Shown here piece after piece: positions 1 through 5,539 of a stretch of DNA of 9,311 nt. The notes beneath the pieces were generated by a model, which saw nothing but the letters and a program-made list of their open reading frames with translations, was not told the DNA's origin and did no database searches. This DNA comes from Candidatus Saccharimonadia bacterium (lineage in GTDB: Bacteria > Patescibacteriota > Saccharimonadia > Saccharimonadales > 2-12-FULL-41-12). The translations under genes were made by a program, and so were the position numbers. The stretch is taken from contig JALQXV010000052.1 in NCBI GenBank assembly GCA_023263015.1, forward strand, positions 1 to 9,311. Reading direction: 5' to 3'. Within the stretch, counting starts at the first letter, position 1. Each line of letters opens with the position of its first letter.

Positions 1-26
1 ATGCCACCGATTACAAGAATTTTCAT
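1..26 (-). CDS. 5' end of an unidentified gene, translationally coupled to the GNAT-like gene
   Basis: Only the first eight codons are inside the window: MKILVIGG followed by a codon beginning AT (Ile or Met). The ATG (26..24) overlaps the TGA stop of the preceding 217-residue gene as ATGA, and a GGAG sits seven bases upstream of the ATG (minus sequence GGAGAAACAGTATG), inside the end of that gene. This is the best Shine-Dalgarno/start arrangement on this side of the window and supports both reading frames. MKILVIGG is a typical first beta strand and glycine turn of nucleotide-binding Rossmann-like or sugar-kinase-like proteins, but eight residues cannot name the family. It would share the attenuator-controlled transcript of the upstream gene. 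Confidence 0.7.
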
Positions 27-676
27 ACTGTTTCTCCAATGTTGATTACTACAAAATCACGACGATCAGGTACTGCCGTTTCACGCTCACAGAACAACGC
101 ATTAAAATCTCGTACAGCTGCTGCTGACAAAGCTGGATTAATTGTTCTAAATACAATTACTTCATCGTCTAATCGCGTCGATACTGCTCGACATAGTTCA
201 CCAAAGTTAGCCAAATTGCCTTGTGGCCGGATAGTCTTATCGGCAAATATTTCATCTAAATATATAAACGAACTATCGCCTAACTGTTTTTGTAGCCATT
301 CAGCCATTGCGGGAGTATCGTCGTATTTTTCTTTGGCTAATGTAGAAGCATCAGTCTTCCAAAATACTGCCGCTAAACTAACGCCTTTTTTAGATTCTTC
401 TATATACCACGTTGAGTTTTTGGTTGTGGCAACTTGCTCAAAACGCTCAATTAGCTCATCTGCTCCATATGCCGGCTGCGTAGGCGTTGCTAAACAAACT
501 CTACAGTTTTGTCCTACAGCTAAATTCGAAAATCCACCGGCACACCGTTGTTGTTTATCAGCACATTTACTCACTTCAAACCATGGCCATCCGCTAAATG
601 CTTCTTGATATACGGTTACCATGTCTTTAAAACGACTCGGAATTTGTTCCGGACCGTACAATTGTTTCTTATTCAT
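23..676 (-). CDS. GNAT-like acetyltransferase family protein (217 aa), attenuator-controlled
   Basis: I recognise no specific enzyme, but the layout suggests the GNAT acyl-CoA-dependent N-acetyltransferase fold. Residues 23-34 (YQEAFSGWPWFE) resemble the helix-1 segment Y-x-x-x-F-x-x-x-P-W/Y seen in many GNATs. Residues 138-156 (IYLDEIFADKTIRPQGNLA) resemble the beta4 strand and acetyl-CoA pyrophosphate loop, with R150 and G153 in place. The R/Q-x-x-G-x-G/A motif is degenerate, with Leu155 where Gly or Ala is usual. An insert with C38, C45, C58 and C61 (last pair CxxC) could bind a metal. The ATG at 676 lies about 33 bases after the terminator of the upstream leader; the Shine-Dalgarno sequence is weak. 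The stop overlaps the next gene's ATG. If it is a true acetyltransferase, an antibiotic- or metabolite-modifying role would fit the leader, but this is inference. A long opposite-strand frame exists here but has no comparable support. Confidence 0.62.
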   Translation of the reverse strand: MNKKQLYGPEQIPSRFKDMVTVYQEAFSGWPWFEVSKCADKQQRCAGGFSNLAVGQNCRVCLATPTQPAYGADELIERFEQVATTKNSTWYIEESKKGVSLAAVFWKTDASTLAKEKYDDTPAMAEWLQKQLGDSSFIYLDEIFADKTIRPQGNLANFGELCRAVSTRLDDEVIVFRTINPALSAAAVRDFNALFCERETAVPDRRDFVVINIGETV

Positions 677-708
677 ACTCTTATCTTTTATTTAAAATTC
701 AAATAACT

Positions 709-734
709 AAAAACGCCCCGTTTAGGTCGGGGCG
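709..734 (-). terminator. Intrinsic terminator inside the leader (attenuator terminator)
   Basis: On the minus strand CGCCCCG (734..728) and CGGGGCG (720..714) form a perfect seven-pair GC stem around the loop ACCTAAA, followed at once by TTTTT (713..709). On the plus strand the hairpin is followed by CTCTATTTC with no T-run, so it acts only in the minus direction. It lies between a strong promoter and the 217-residue gene, where it would block that gene unless disrupted. The 5' arm, loop and start of the 3' arm (730..719) are complementary to the end of the leader ORF. Confidence 0.85.
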
Positions 735-780
735 CTCTATTTCAATTTTAAAAATAACAGCAATACTACCGACCTAAGCG
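719..780 (-). promoter_or_regulatory. Predicted antiterminator pairing (attenuator switch)
   Basis: The minus-strand segment CGCTTAGGTCGG (780..769), which spans the last codons of the leader ORF, can pair with CCGACCTAAACG (730..719). That gives nine uninterrupted Watson-Crick pairs, one C-A mismatch, then two more pairs. The second segment covers three bases of the terminator 5' arm, its whole loop and two bases of the 3' arm, so the two structures exclude each other. A ribosome finishing the leader ORF would cover 777..766 and let the terminator form. A ribosome stalled earlier, or absent, leaves the first segment free to form the antiterminator. I saw no strong third segment that would sequester the antiterminator. 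The pairing is read from sequence; the mechanism is inferred from known ribosome-mediated attenuators. Confidence 0.72.
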
Positions 781-822
781 AGGCGATAGATGTAGATGCA
801 AGTTTTGATTTTTTAAAATCAT
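766..822 (-). CDS. Leader peptide ORF of the attenuator, MILKNQNLHLHLSPRLGR (18 aa)
   Basis: ATG at 822..820 and TAG at 768..766 enclose 18 codons. The ATG is only eight bases after the TATAAT box, so the message is probably leaderless or has a few bases of 5' untranslated sequence, and no Shine-Dalgarno sequence is possible. The peptide has five leucines and an alternating L-H-L-H-L core (residues 8-12, codons TTG CAT CTA CAT CTA). It ends SPRLGR, and codons 15-18 overlap the antiterminator segment. There is no long run of one amino acid as in classical biosynthetic leaders, so a ribosome-stalling signal such as a translation inhibitor is as plausible as leucine or histidine starvation. The peptide itself is probably only a sensor. 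Confidence 0.65.
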   Translation of the reverse strand: MILKNQNLHLHLSPRLGR

Positions 823-830
823 AATTACTT

Positions 831-860
831 ATTATAACACGCTTATGCAATAACCGTCAA
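831..860 (-). promoter_or_regulatory. Strong sigma-70-type promoter of the attenuator unit
   Basis: TTGACG (860..855), an 18-base spacer, and TATAAT (836..831) preceded by TGT, which makes it an extended -10. This is the closest match to consensus in the window. The predicted start is at about 822-826, within four bases of the leader ATG. High basal initiation fits a gene whose control is after initiation, by attenuation. Confidence 0.8.
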
Positions 861-872
861 CTTAGGTTGATG
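855..872. promoter_or_regulatory. Inverted repeat covering the minus-strand -35 box, possible operator
   Basis: CGTCAAC (855-861) and GTTGATG (866-872) are inverted repeats with one mismatch around TTAG. The left arm contains the -35 of the minus-strand promoter (read as TTGACG); the right arm reads TTGATG on the plus strand, towards the 34-residue ORF. It may be an operator between divergent genes or a chance result of two facing -35-like elements. Confidence 0.3.
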
Positions 873-902
873 CTTATGTTTGTAGTAGAATAGAAGTAGA
901 TC

Positions 903-918
903 TGTTAAATATTTAACA
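903..918. promoter_or_regulatory. Perfect 16-bp palindrome upstream of the small membrane ORF
   Basis: TGTTAAATATTTAACA reads the same on both strands over 16 bases. It lies 20 bases before the ATG of the plus-strand 34-residue ORF and just downstream of a weak -10-like TAGAAT (886-891), a position where a repressor dimer would block transcription. AT-rich palindromes also arise by chance, and no regulator is encoded next to it. Confidence 0.35.
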
Positions 919-937
919 AATCGGGAAGATATAACGT

Positions 938-1042
938 ATGAGCGAAATAACCGTCGCGCAAGCAGTCGGAGCAATCATCGGAGCAGTTGTAGCTATCTTA
1001 GTAGCTGGTATTATCCGTATGGTTACCGGCACCAATGATTAA
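938..1042 (+). CDS. Small single-pass membrane peptide (34 aa)
   Basis: This ORF starts MSEITVAQAVG and ends RMVTGTND. Residues 10-26 are almost entirely Ala, Gly, Val, Ile and Leu, giving one transmembrane helix with small-residue spacing (G11, G15, G24) that could favour helix packing. The short N-terminus has one acid; the C-terminal side starts with R27. A GGGAAGA-type Shine-Dalgarno sequence lies about eight bases before the ATG. It is the only plus-strand gene before the PBP, is divergent from the attenuator unit, and its last four bases overlap the end of the convergent SPFH gene. I do not recognise a family; a small toxin-like, holin-like or accessory membrane peptide are all possible. 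No clear promoter was found, only weak -10/-35 matches around 863-891. Confidence 0.5.
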   Translation: MSEITVAQAVGAIIGAVVAILVAGIIRMVTGTND

Positions 1043-1953
1043 ACTTTTGGCGCTTTGTTGTTCGTCACTTCGTTGGCAGTAATAATAGCATTGCGCATCT
1101 GTTCACTGATATCACTCATCCCCGATGGAGAATGCGGAATCAAAATCGTATTCGACTTACTTGAATAGCCAATATCCTTAAGGGTATCAAAATACTGTGT
1201 CATCAAAACTAGGTTCATGACATCCTGGGCTTTAGCACCCTCTACAGTATTGCTAAAATTCTCGACCGAGTCTTTTAGGCCTTCAATAATTGCCTTACGC
1301 TGATTAGCGATACCTTGCCCCTGCAGCGCCTTGCTTTCTGCTTCGCCTTCGGCGGCTTTAACTACACGAATCTTATCGGCTTCGGCTTGTTCAATTGCTG
1401 CCATTCGCATACGCTGCGCAGCATTAATTTCATTCATGCTAGCCTTAACGTTGGCATCTGGATCGATGTCAGTTACAAGCGCCTTAACAATTCCATAACC
1501 AAAGTCATCCATGACTTGGTCAAGTTCGGTCTTAACAGCTGTAGCAATTTCGTCTTTCATTTGGAAAAGATCATCTAGCTGAATGTTCGGTACACGGGCA
1601 CGAACTGTATCAAAAACAAATGAGGTGATCTGTTGTTGCGGATTTTGCAATCGGTAAAACGCATCAAGCACCTTATCGGGCAAGACATTGTATTGCACGC
1701 TAACTACCACAAACACAAAGACGTTGTCCTTGGTTTTGGTTTCTACCCGCACATCAAGCTGCTGTATTCGTAAACTGGCCCGCCCAGCAATTCGATCAAT
1801 TAGTGGAATTTTAAGGTTAAGTCCAGAACTAGCGATACGGTTAAACTTTCCGAAGCGTTCTACAACGGCAGATGTTTGTTGCCGCACAATAAAGAAGCCG
1901 TCAAATAATAAGATAATGATGACTATGATCAGAAAAATGATAAATATTCCCAT
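1039..1953 (-). CDS. Stomatin/prohibitin-like SPFH domain membrane protein (304 aa)
   Basis: This is a membrane-anchored SPFH (band 7) protein of the stomatin/paraslipin type, related to QmcA and HflC, which form large membrane-associated oligomers and organise membrane microdomains or modulate proteases. An N-terminal hydrophobic helix spans residues 2-22. The SPFH core follows, with VRQQTSAVVERFGKF (23-37), GLNLKIPLIDRI (44-55) and the long beta segment around 66-90. Residues 176-226 form the typical Ala/Glu/Lys-rich coiled coil, ending in a polar tail. The length is normal for the family. The ATG at 1953 has a strong GGGGAG five bases upstream, unlike most genes here. No NfeD partner is adjacent; its neighbours are tRNA-Leu upstream and the convergent 34-residue ORF, which overlaps its 3' end by four bases. 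No terminator is visible at the 3' end. Confidence 0.92.
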   Translation of the reverse strand: MGIFIIFLIIVIIILLFDGFFIVRQQTSAVVERFGKFNRIASSGLNLKIPLIDRIAGRASLRIQQLDVRVETKTKDNVFVFVVVSVQYNVLPDKVLDAFYRLQNPQQQITSFVFDTVRARVPNIQLDDLFQMKDEIATAVKTELDQVMDDFGYGIVKALVTDIDPDANVKASMNEINAAQRMRMAAIEQAEADKIRVVKAAEGEAESKALQGQGIANQRKAIIEGLKDSVENFSNTVEGAKAQDVMNLVLMTQYFDTLKDIGYSSKSNTILIPHSPSGMSDISEQMRNAIITANEVTNNKAPKV

Positions 1954-1981
1954 AAGATCTCCCCGTTAAACTGCTATTTCC

Positions 1982-1987
1982 AGTATA
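1982..1987 (-). promoter_or_regulatory. -10 box of the SPFH gene
   Basis: TATACT (1987..1982) lies 28 bases upstream of the SPFH ATG, leaving room for a short 5' untranslated region that holds the GGGGAG ribosome site. No good -35 is seen at 16-18 bases. It lies after the tRNA terminator, so the SPFH gene would be transcribed separately from the tRNA. Confidence 0.5.
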
Positions 1988-2000
1988 CTTCAAACCAAAC

Positions 2001-2025
2001 AAAAAGCCCCACTATTACATGAGGC
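2001..2025 (-). terminator. Intrinsic terminator of tRNA-Leu
   Basis: On the minus strand GCCTCAT (2025..2019), loop GTAATA and GTGGGGC (2012..2006) form a seven-pair stem with two G-U pairs, followed by TTTTTG. It begins nine bases after the tRNA CCA end, as expected for a tRNA transcription unit. Confidence 0.75.
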
Positions 2026-2033
2026 ATTTAGTT

Positions 2034-2118
2034 TGGTGCGGATGAAAGGACTTGAACCTTCACGCCTTGCGGCACTAGTTCCTAAGACTAGCGTGTCTAC
2101 CAATTCCACCACATCCGC
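2034..2118 (-). tRNA. tRNA-Leu, anticodon UAG, CCA end encoded
   Basis: The 85-base sequence folds as a class II tRNA. The acceptor stem is GCGGATG (2118..2112) with CATCCGC (2044..2038), the discriminator is A, and CCA is encoded (2036..2034). The anticodon stem CTAGT/ACTAG closes the loop CTTAGGA, giving anticodon TAG (2084..2082), which reads CUA and other CUN codons. A long variable arm with a GCC/GGC stem and GCAA loop is typical of tRNA-Leu. The T arm has GAAGG, the TTCAAGT loop and CCTTT, with one G-U pair. A weak -10 (TTATAT or TATATT) lies just upstream and a terminator follows directly. It decodes the two CTA codons of the leader peptide, although CTA is also common in other genes here. 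Confidence 0.96.
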
Positions 2119-2174
2119 GCGGAATATAACCGTACCATTGTAATCGATTTACAGCAAATATCCAAGAGAAACTG

Positions 2175-2897
2175 CTAGCTCGTGCTCAGAAGGTGGATTC
2201 TTTTGCCAATTTCGGCACCAATCGTACTGAGTTCATCATACGGCTGAGCCTGAATACTTGCTTCTACAGGAATCGTGTCAGGGACCACTAACACTCTGTT
2301 GACCGATACAACATTATTTGCGCCTATTAAATCGGCATGTAGTCCGGTCGCACCATGAAAATCTTGTAGCTTTTCTGCAAAATCACGCTTTGCGGCTGAA
2401 TCGACAGATGTATCTGCAGCTAATTGAGCTGGCTGATAGTACGAAGCGTCCGGTGTAATAAGTGGTTGACGGGCTACAACGACTCGTTCGCCACTAAACG
2501 GTAGAACAACAACGTCAAAATCTGTTTTGAGCCAATGTTGCCCTAAGTGCTCTTTTGCACGATCACTGTTAGTTTGAAGTTTATGGGCAACATCATCTAC
2601 CGACATGCCTGCATATCGATCCATTGCCTTCATATGCTTGAGCACCTTTTTCCCTTTGGCGTAGACTTTCTGTTCGCACCCTTCGCCCTTCAACTCGTGC
2701 CATGGAAAATCGTTTTCAATTGCAGGGTGGCTTCTTACAATACCCCTAATAGTACTGCTTCGGAACGCCATAACCATAGCTACTTTAGCGACTCTTTGAG
2801 GAAGTGGTTGGTGCGCACGAACTTCCCACATCCGACGTACGCTATGTGACTCAGCCTCATGGAGCATTAAATTAATTTTTCGCAGTTCAGGGTTCAT
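2175..2897 (-). CDS. Hypothetical protein, possibly degenerate protein-kinase-like fold (240 aa)
   Basis: I do not recognise a named family. Residues 71-87 (GEGCEQKVYAKGKKVLK) look like a Gly-rich loop followed by a VLK strand with a candidate nucleotide-binding lysine (K87). Residues 189-195 (DLIGANN) and the strand with VVPDTIPV (204-211) resemble the catalytic-loop and DFG-type region of atypical kinase-like proteins, with D207 as a possible metal ligand. No clear HRD motif is present, so it may be a pseudokinase or unrelated. The N-terminal 60 residues are helical and basic. There is no signal peptide or membrane segment. Its own good promoter lies at the end of rsmD, the 5' untranslated region is short, and there is no Shine-Dalgarno sequence. 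No terminator is seen before the tRNA 56 bases downstream. Confidence 0.72.
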   Translation of the reverse strand: MNPELRKINLMLHEAESHSVRRMWEVRAHQPLPQRVAKVAMVMAFRSSTIRGIVRSHPAIENDFPWHELKGEGCEQKVYAKGKKVLKHMKAMDRYAGMSVDDVAHKLQTNSDRAKEHLGQHWLKTDFDVVVLPFSGERVVVARQPLITPDASYYQPAQLAADTSVDSAAKRDFAEKLQDFHGATGLHADLIGANNVVSVNRVLVVPDTIPVEASIQAQPYDELSTIGAEIGKRIHLLSTS

Positions 2898-2920
2898 AAC
2901 AAGCAGTTATTAAATTATAT

Positions 2921-2949
2921 ATTATAGCACTATTGTATTATTTTTGCAA
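2921..2949 (-). promoter_or_regulatory. Promoter of the 240-residue protein gene
   Basis: TTGCAA (2949..2944), a spacer of exactly 17 bases, and TATAAT (2926..2921), with a second TATAAT directly downstream (2919..2914). The -35 lies inside the last codons of rsmD. The predicted start at about 2914 leaves roughly 16 untranslated bases and no Shine-Dalgarno sequence before the ATG at 2897. Confidence 0.72.
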
Positions 2950-3474
2950 GTGTTTGTAAAAATAGAGCGCGCTGTCACCATACTGCTTTTCTTGAACTAT
3001 TTCGAGTCCGTCAAACGGATACCAATCGGCTTTACCCGGCCATGATAAGACGAGTACGCCGTCAGGGGCTAAGTGTCGACTCATGCGTTTAAGGTCGCGA
3101 TACGGGATATTGTCATAAGGGGGGTCTAGAATAATCAGGTCATATAGATCAGCTTGGTGGCGTGTTGACCATGCACCGGCGTAAGCCTTAGTAACTTTAA
3201 CTTGATCTTCGATACCTAAACTGGCTAAGTTTTTATTAATGGTTGCCACGGCCCCTGGATCGACCTCAATTGCTGTAGCGCGGGCGGCACCTCTGCTAAT
3301 AGCTTCGATCGCGATTCCACCACTGCCGGCAAATGCGTCCAAAACTGACAGCTCAGTAATATCACCAAGTGCGCCAAAAATAGCACCACGCATTTTTTCG
3401 CTCATTGGGTGGGTTCGGTGTCCGTGTGGTGAATCGAAAATTCGACCGCCAAGTGTTCCTGCGACGACTCTCAT
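2938..3474 (-). CDS. rsmD: 16S rRNA (guanine(966)-N2)-methyltransferase RsmD
   Basis: RsmD methylates the 2-amino group of G966 of 16S rRNA during 30S assembly, using S-adenosylmethionine. The protein (178 aa) starts MRVVAGTLGGRIF, the usual RsmD N-terminus. It then has HPMSEKMRGAIFGAL (22-36), the SAM-binding motif LDAFAGSGGIAIEA (45-58), the acidic strand end AIEVD (68-72) and the catalytic DPPY (117-120) of amino-methyltransferases. I chose the ATG at 3474 rather than the one at 3522, which would add 16 residues foreign to the family and overlap recG. From 3474 the gap to the recG stop is 13 bases, so the two genes are probably co-transcribed. No Shine-Dalgarno sequence precedes this start. 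coaD, a frequent neighbour elsewhere, is absent. Confidence 0.93.
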   Translation of the reverse strand: MRVVAGTLGGRIFDSPHGHRTHPMSEKMRGAIFGALGDITELSVLDAFAGSGGIAIEAISRGAARATAIEVDPGAVATINKNLASLGIEDQVKVTKAYAGAWSTRHQADLYDLIILDPPYDNIPYRDLKRMSRHLAPDGVLVLSWPGKADWYPFDGLEIVQEKQYGDSALYFYKHLQK

Positions 3475-3487
3475 ATAATTAAGTGTA

Positions 3488-5515
3488 TCAGTTAAGGTTA
3501 GTAATTGAGCGATATTGTGCAACGTGAGCAGCCAACGCTGGGTAGTTAGCTAGTGCTTCACCGCCATCCACAAACGCCACCGCGGCATTACGAGCCGATT
3601 CAATCAAATGAACGTCAGTGAGCTTTGCAACTCGCAGGTCAAGTTGACCAGACTGACTTTGTCCGTAAATGGCACCAGGGCCTCGAATTTCAAGATCTAG
3701 TTCACTGAGCTTAAAACCGTCGGTTGAACTTTCTAGAGCTCTCAGTCGGCGTGACGGCTCTTTGCTGTCGCTCATAATTAGGTAGCAGTAGCCCTGATGC
3801 TCGCCTCGTCCAACTCGTCCTCGGAGTTGGTGCATTTGAGCCAAACCAAACCGCTCCGCACCTTCGACCATCATCACTGTGGCATTTGGCACGTCCACGC
3901 CCACTTCAATCACAGTTGTCGATACTAAAATATCAAGCTCGCCACGAGCAAAAGAATTCATAATTGATTCTTTTTCGTCGGGCTTCATTTTGCCGTGCAG
4001 CAAGCCAACTTTGCGGTTCTTAAAGTGCTTTGTAGACAATTGCTCGTATACTTTTTCTGCCGACAATGCCTTGACCGTTTCCGATTCACTAATCAGCGGG
4101 CACACCACAAACATTTGGCGTCCGCTATCTAGTTCTGTATCAATTTTTGCGTATAGCTGAGCTCGGGAATTTGGTGAAATGATTTCAGTTATGATTGGTA
4201 GCCGATTACTTGGTTTTTGGGCAATAATTGAAATATCAAGCTCGCCATAAAGTGTAAGAGCCAGCGTACGTGGAATTGGAGTAGCTGTCATGCTCAGTAC
4301 GTGCGGCATGCGGCCGCCGGCTTTCTTTTGCAGTGCTTTGCGTTGCTCTACTCCAAAACGATGCTGTTCGTCTACTATAACAAGCCCAAGATTATGCATA
4401 TCAACTTTGTCAGTAATTAAGGCATGAGTACCGACAATAAACTTAGACTTGCCGCTTGCAATTGCGTTGTAGAGCGCTGTGCGATCTTTTGGTTTTGTGC
4501 TGCCGGTTAGTAGCGCGACCTGATCTTGCATATCAACTGGCGTTAGTAGTTTATATATTGTTTCGGCGTGCTGCCGCGCCAACAGTTCAGTTGGAGCCAT
4601 GAGTGCCACTTGATAGCCGTGTTTAATAGCCATAACGGCCGCTAAAGCCGCTACAACAGTCTTACCCGACCCAACATCACCTTCTACCATACGATTCATT
4701 GGCATGTCGTTCTGCATGTCCTGAAGAATCTTCCAAGATACTGAACGCTGTGCGTCTGTTAACGTAAACGGCAATGCTTGCACAAAGTTTTTTGCAAGCA
4801 CATCATCAAATGGAATTATATGTGTTTTTTCTTGGGCCGCCTCACGCTTGTTTAGAACACTCGCTAAACTTAGCCCAAAAACTTCTTCAAAGCCGAGCCT
4901 GCGACGAGCTTCCTCGAGGTCATCTAGCGAAGCTGGAAAGTGCATGGCAGATACTGCGCTAGACCGTGGAATTAGCTTGTTGCTAGCAATAACCGATTCA
5001 GGCAAGTTTTCGGGCATCGCTTCAATTGATGCTTTCATGGCTGCCATAATCTTGCGGATAGTGCTCGACTTTAAGCCTTTTGTTTCTCGGTATATAGGGA
5101 TGATCCGAGCAGCATTTACCGGAAAATCCGAGGCTCGCTCCATGGCTGGGTTTGTTATGACGGGCCGGCCTCGTGAGATCTCGAACGTACCAGATATAAA
5201 ATATGGCTGGTTTACTTTAGTTGCATTAGCTCGGTATGGCTGATTAAACCACACTAAACGAGCGCTGCCTGTTTCGTCGCTGACAACTGCTTCGGTTATA
5301 TGCATACCACGCCGTACGTACCTGCCGGTAATTTGTTTTATTGTTGCTTCAATACTCACTGCGCCCGGCTTAAGCGCGGCAATTTTAGTTATCACCGAAT
5401 AATCATCGTAACGTCGAGGATAGAACTGTAATAAATCAGATAGAGAGGTAACGCCAAGAATTGCTAATTTCTTAGCAGTTGCTTCGCCGACACCTTTTAG
5501 ATTTTGTAGCTCCAT
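3488..5515 (-). CDS. recG: ATP-dependent DNA helicase RecG
   Basis: RecG is a monomeric superfamily 2 translocase that regresses stalled replication forks and branch-migrates Holliday junctions. The 675 residues match the family's normal length. The N-terminus has a helix-hairpin-helix-like segment (NLKGVGEATAKKLAILGV, 5-22). The OB-fold wedge domain follows at roughly 50-125. The helicase core shows motif I GDVGSGKT (279-286), motif Ia APTELLARQH (307-316), motif II DEQH (382-385) with RFGVEQR, and motif III TATPIPRT (410-417). Later come STTVIEVGVDVPNA and the motif VI region QLRGRVGRG, then the C-terminal TRG-type segment. Helicase motifs are intact. The ATG follows TATACT by seven bases with no room for a Shine-Dalgarno sequence. 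It lies 24 bases after the methyltransferase stop and 13 before rsmD. Confidence 0.97.
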   Translation of the reverse strand: MELQNLKGVGEATAKKLAILGVTSLSDLLQFYPRRYDDYSVITKIAALKPGAVSIEATIKQITGRYVRRGMHITEAVVSDETGSARLVWFNQPYRANATKVNQPYFISGTFEISRGRPVITNPAMERASDFPVNAARIIPIYRETKGLKSSTIRKIMAAMKASIEAMPENLPESVIASNKLIPRSSAVSAMHFPASLDDLEEARRRLGFEEVFGLSLASVLNKREAAQEKTHIIPFDDVLAKNFVQALPFTLTDAQRSVSWKILQDMQNDMPMNRMVEGDVGSGKTVVAALAAVMAIKHGYQVALMAPTELLARQHAETIYKLLTPVDMQDQVALLTGSTKPKDRTALYNAIASGKSKFIVGTHALITDKVDMHNLGLVIVDEQHRFGVEQRKALQKKAGGRMPHVLSMTATPIPRTLALTLYGELDISIIAQKPSNRLPIITEIISPNSRAQLYAKIDTELDSGRQMFVVCPLISESETVKALSAEKVYEQLSTKHFKNRKVGLLHGKMKPDEKESIMNSFARGELDILVSTTVIEVGVDVPNATVMMVEGAERFGLAQMHQLRGRVGRGEHQGYCYLIMSDSKEPSRRLRALESSTDGFKLSELDLEIRGPGAIYGQSQSGQLDLRVAKLTDVHLIESARNAAVAFVDGGEALANYPALAAHVAQYRSITNLN

Positions 5516-5522
5516 TACGACT

Positions 5523-5528
5523 AGTATA
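5523..5528 (-). promoter_or_regulatory. -10 box placing the recG start at or next to its ATG
   Basis: TATACT (5528..5523), then seven bases, then the recG ATG. A start seven or eight bases after the box would make the mRNA leaderless. No good -35 is seen at 16-18 bases. The octamer TATACTAG also occurs at the methyltransferase and PBP promoters. Confidence 0.5.
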
Positions 5529-5539
5529 GCCGCCTTAGA

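Noticed and set aside
39..608. Plus-strand 189-codon open frame opposite the GNAT-like gene
   Set aside because: Its translation is Ser/Ala/Thr-rich without domain features, whereas the minus frame has GNAT-like motifs and an ATGA-coupled downstream start with GGAG.
714..734. Hairpin as a terminator for the plus strand too
   Set aside because: On the plus strand the stem is followed by CTCTATTTC without a T-run, and the only plus-strand gene nearby lies downstream of it.
766..822. Classical amino-acid biosynthesis attenuator driven by leucine codons read by the nearby tRNA-Leu(UAG)
   Set aside because: The leader has two CTA and other mixed Leu/His codons but no long run, CTA is common in other genes here such as the PBP gene, and the visible downstream gene is not a biosynthetic enzyme. 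Kept only as an alternative signal.
3475..3522. Earlier in-frame ATG giving rsmD 16 extra residues
   Set aside because: The extension overlaps recG and is not part of the RsmD family; MRVVAG at 3474 is the usual N-terminus.
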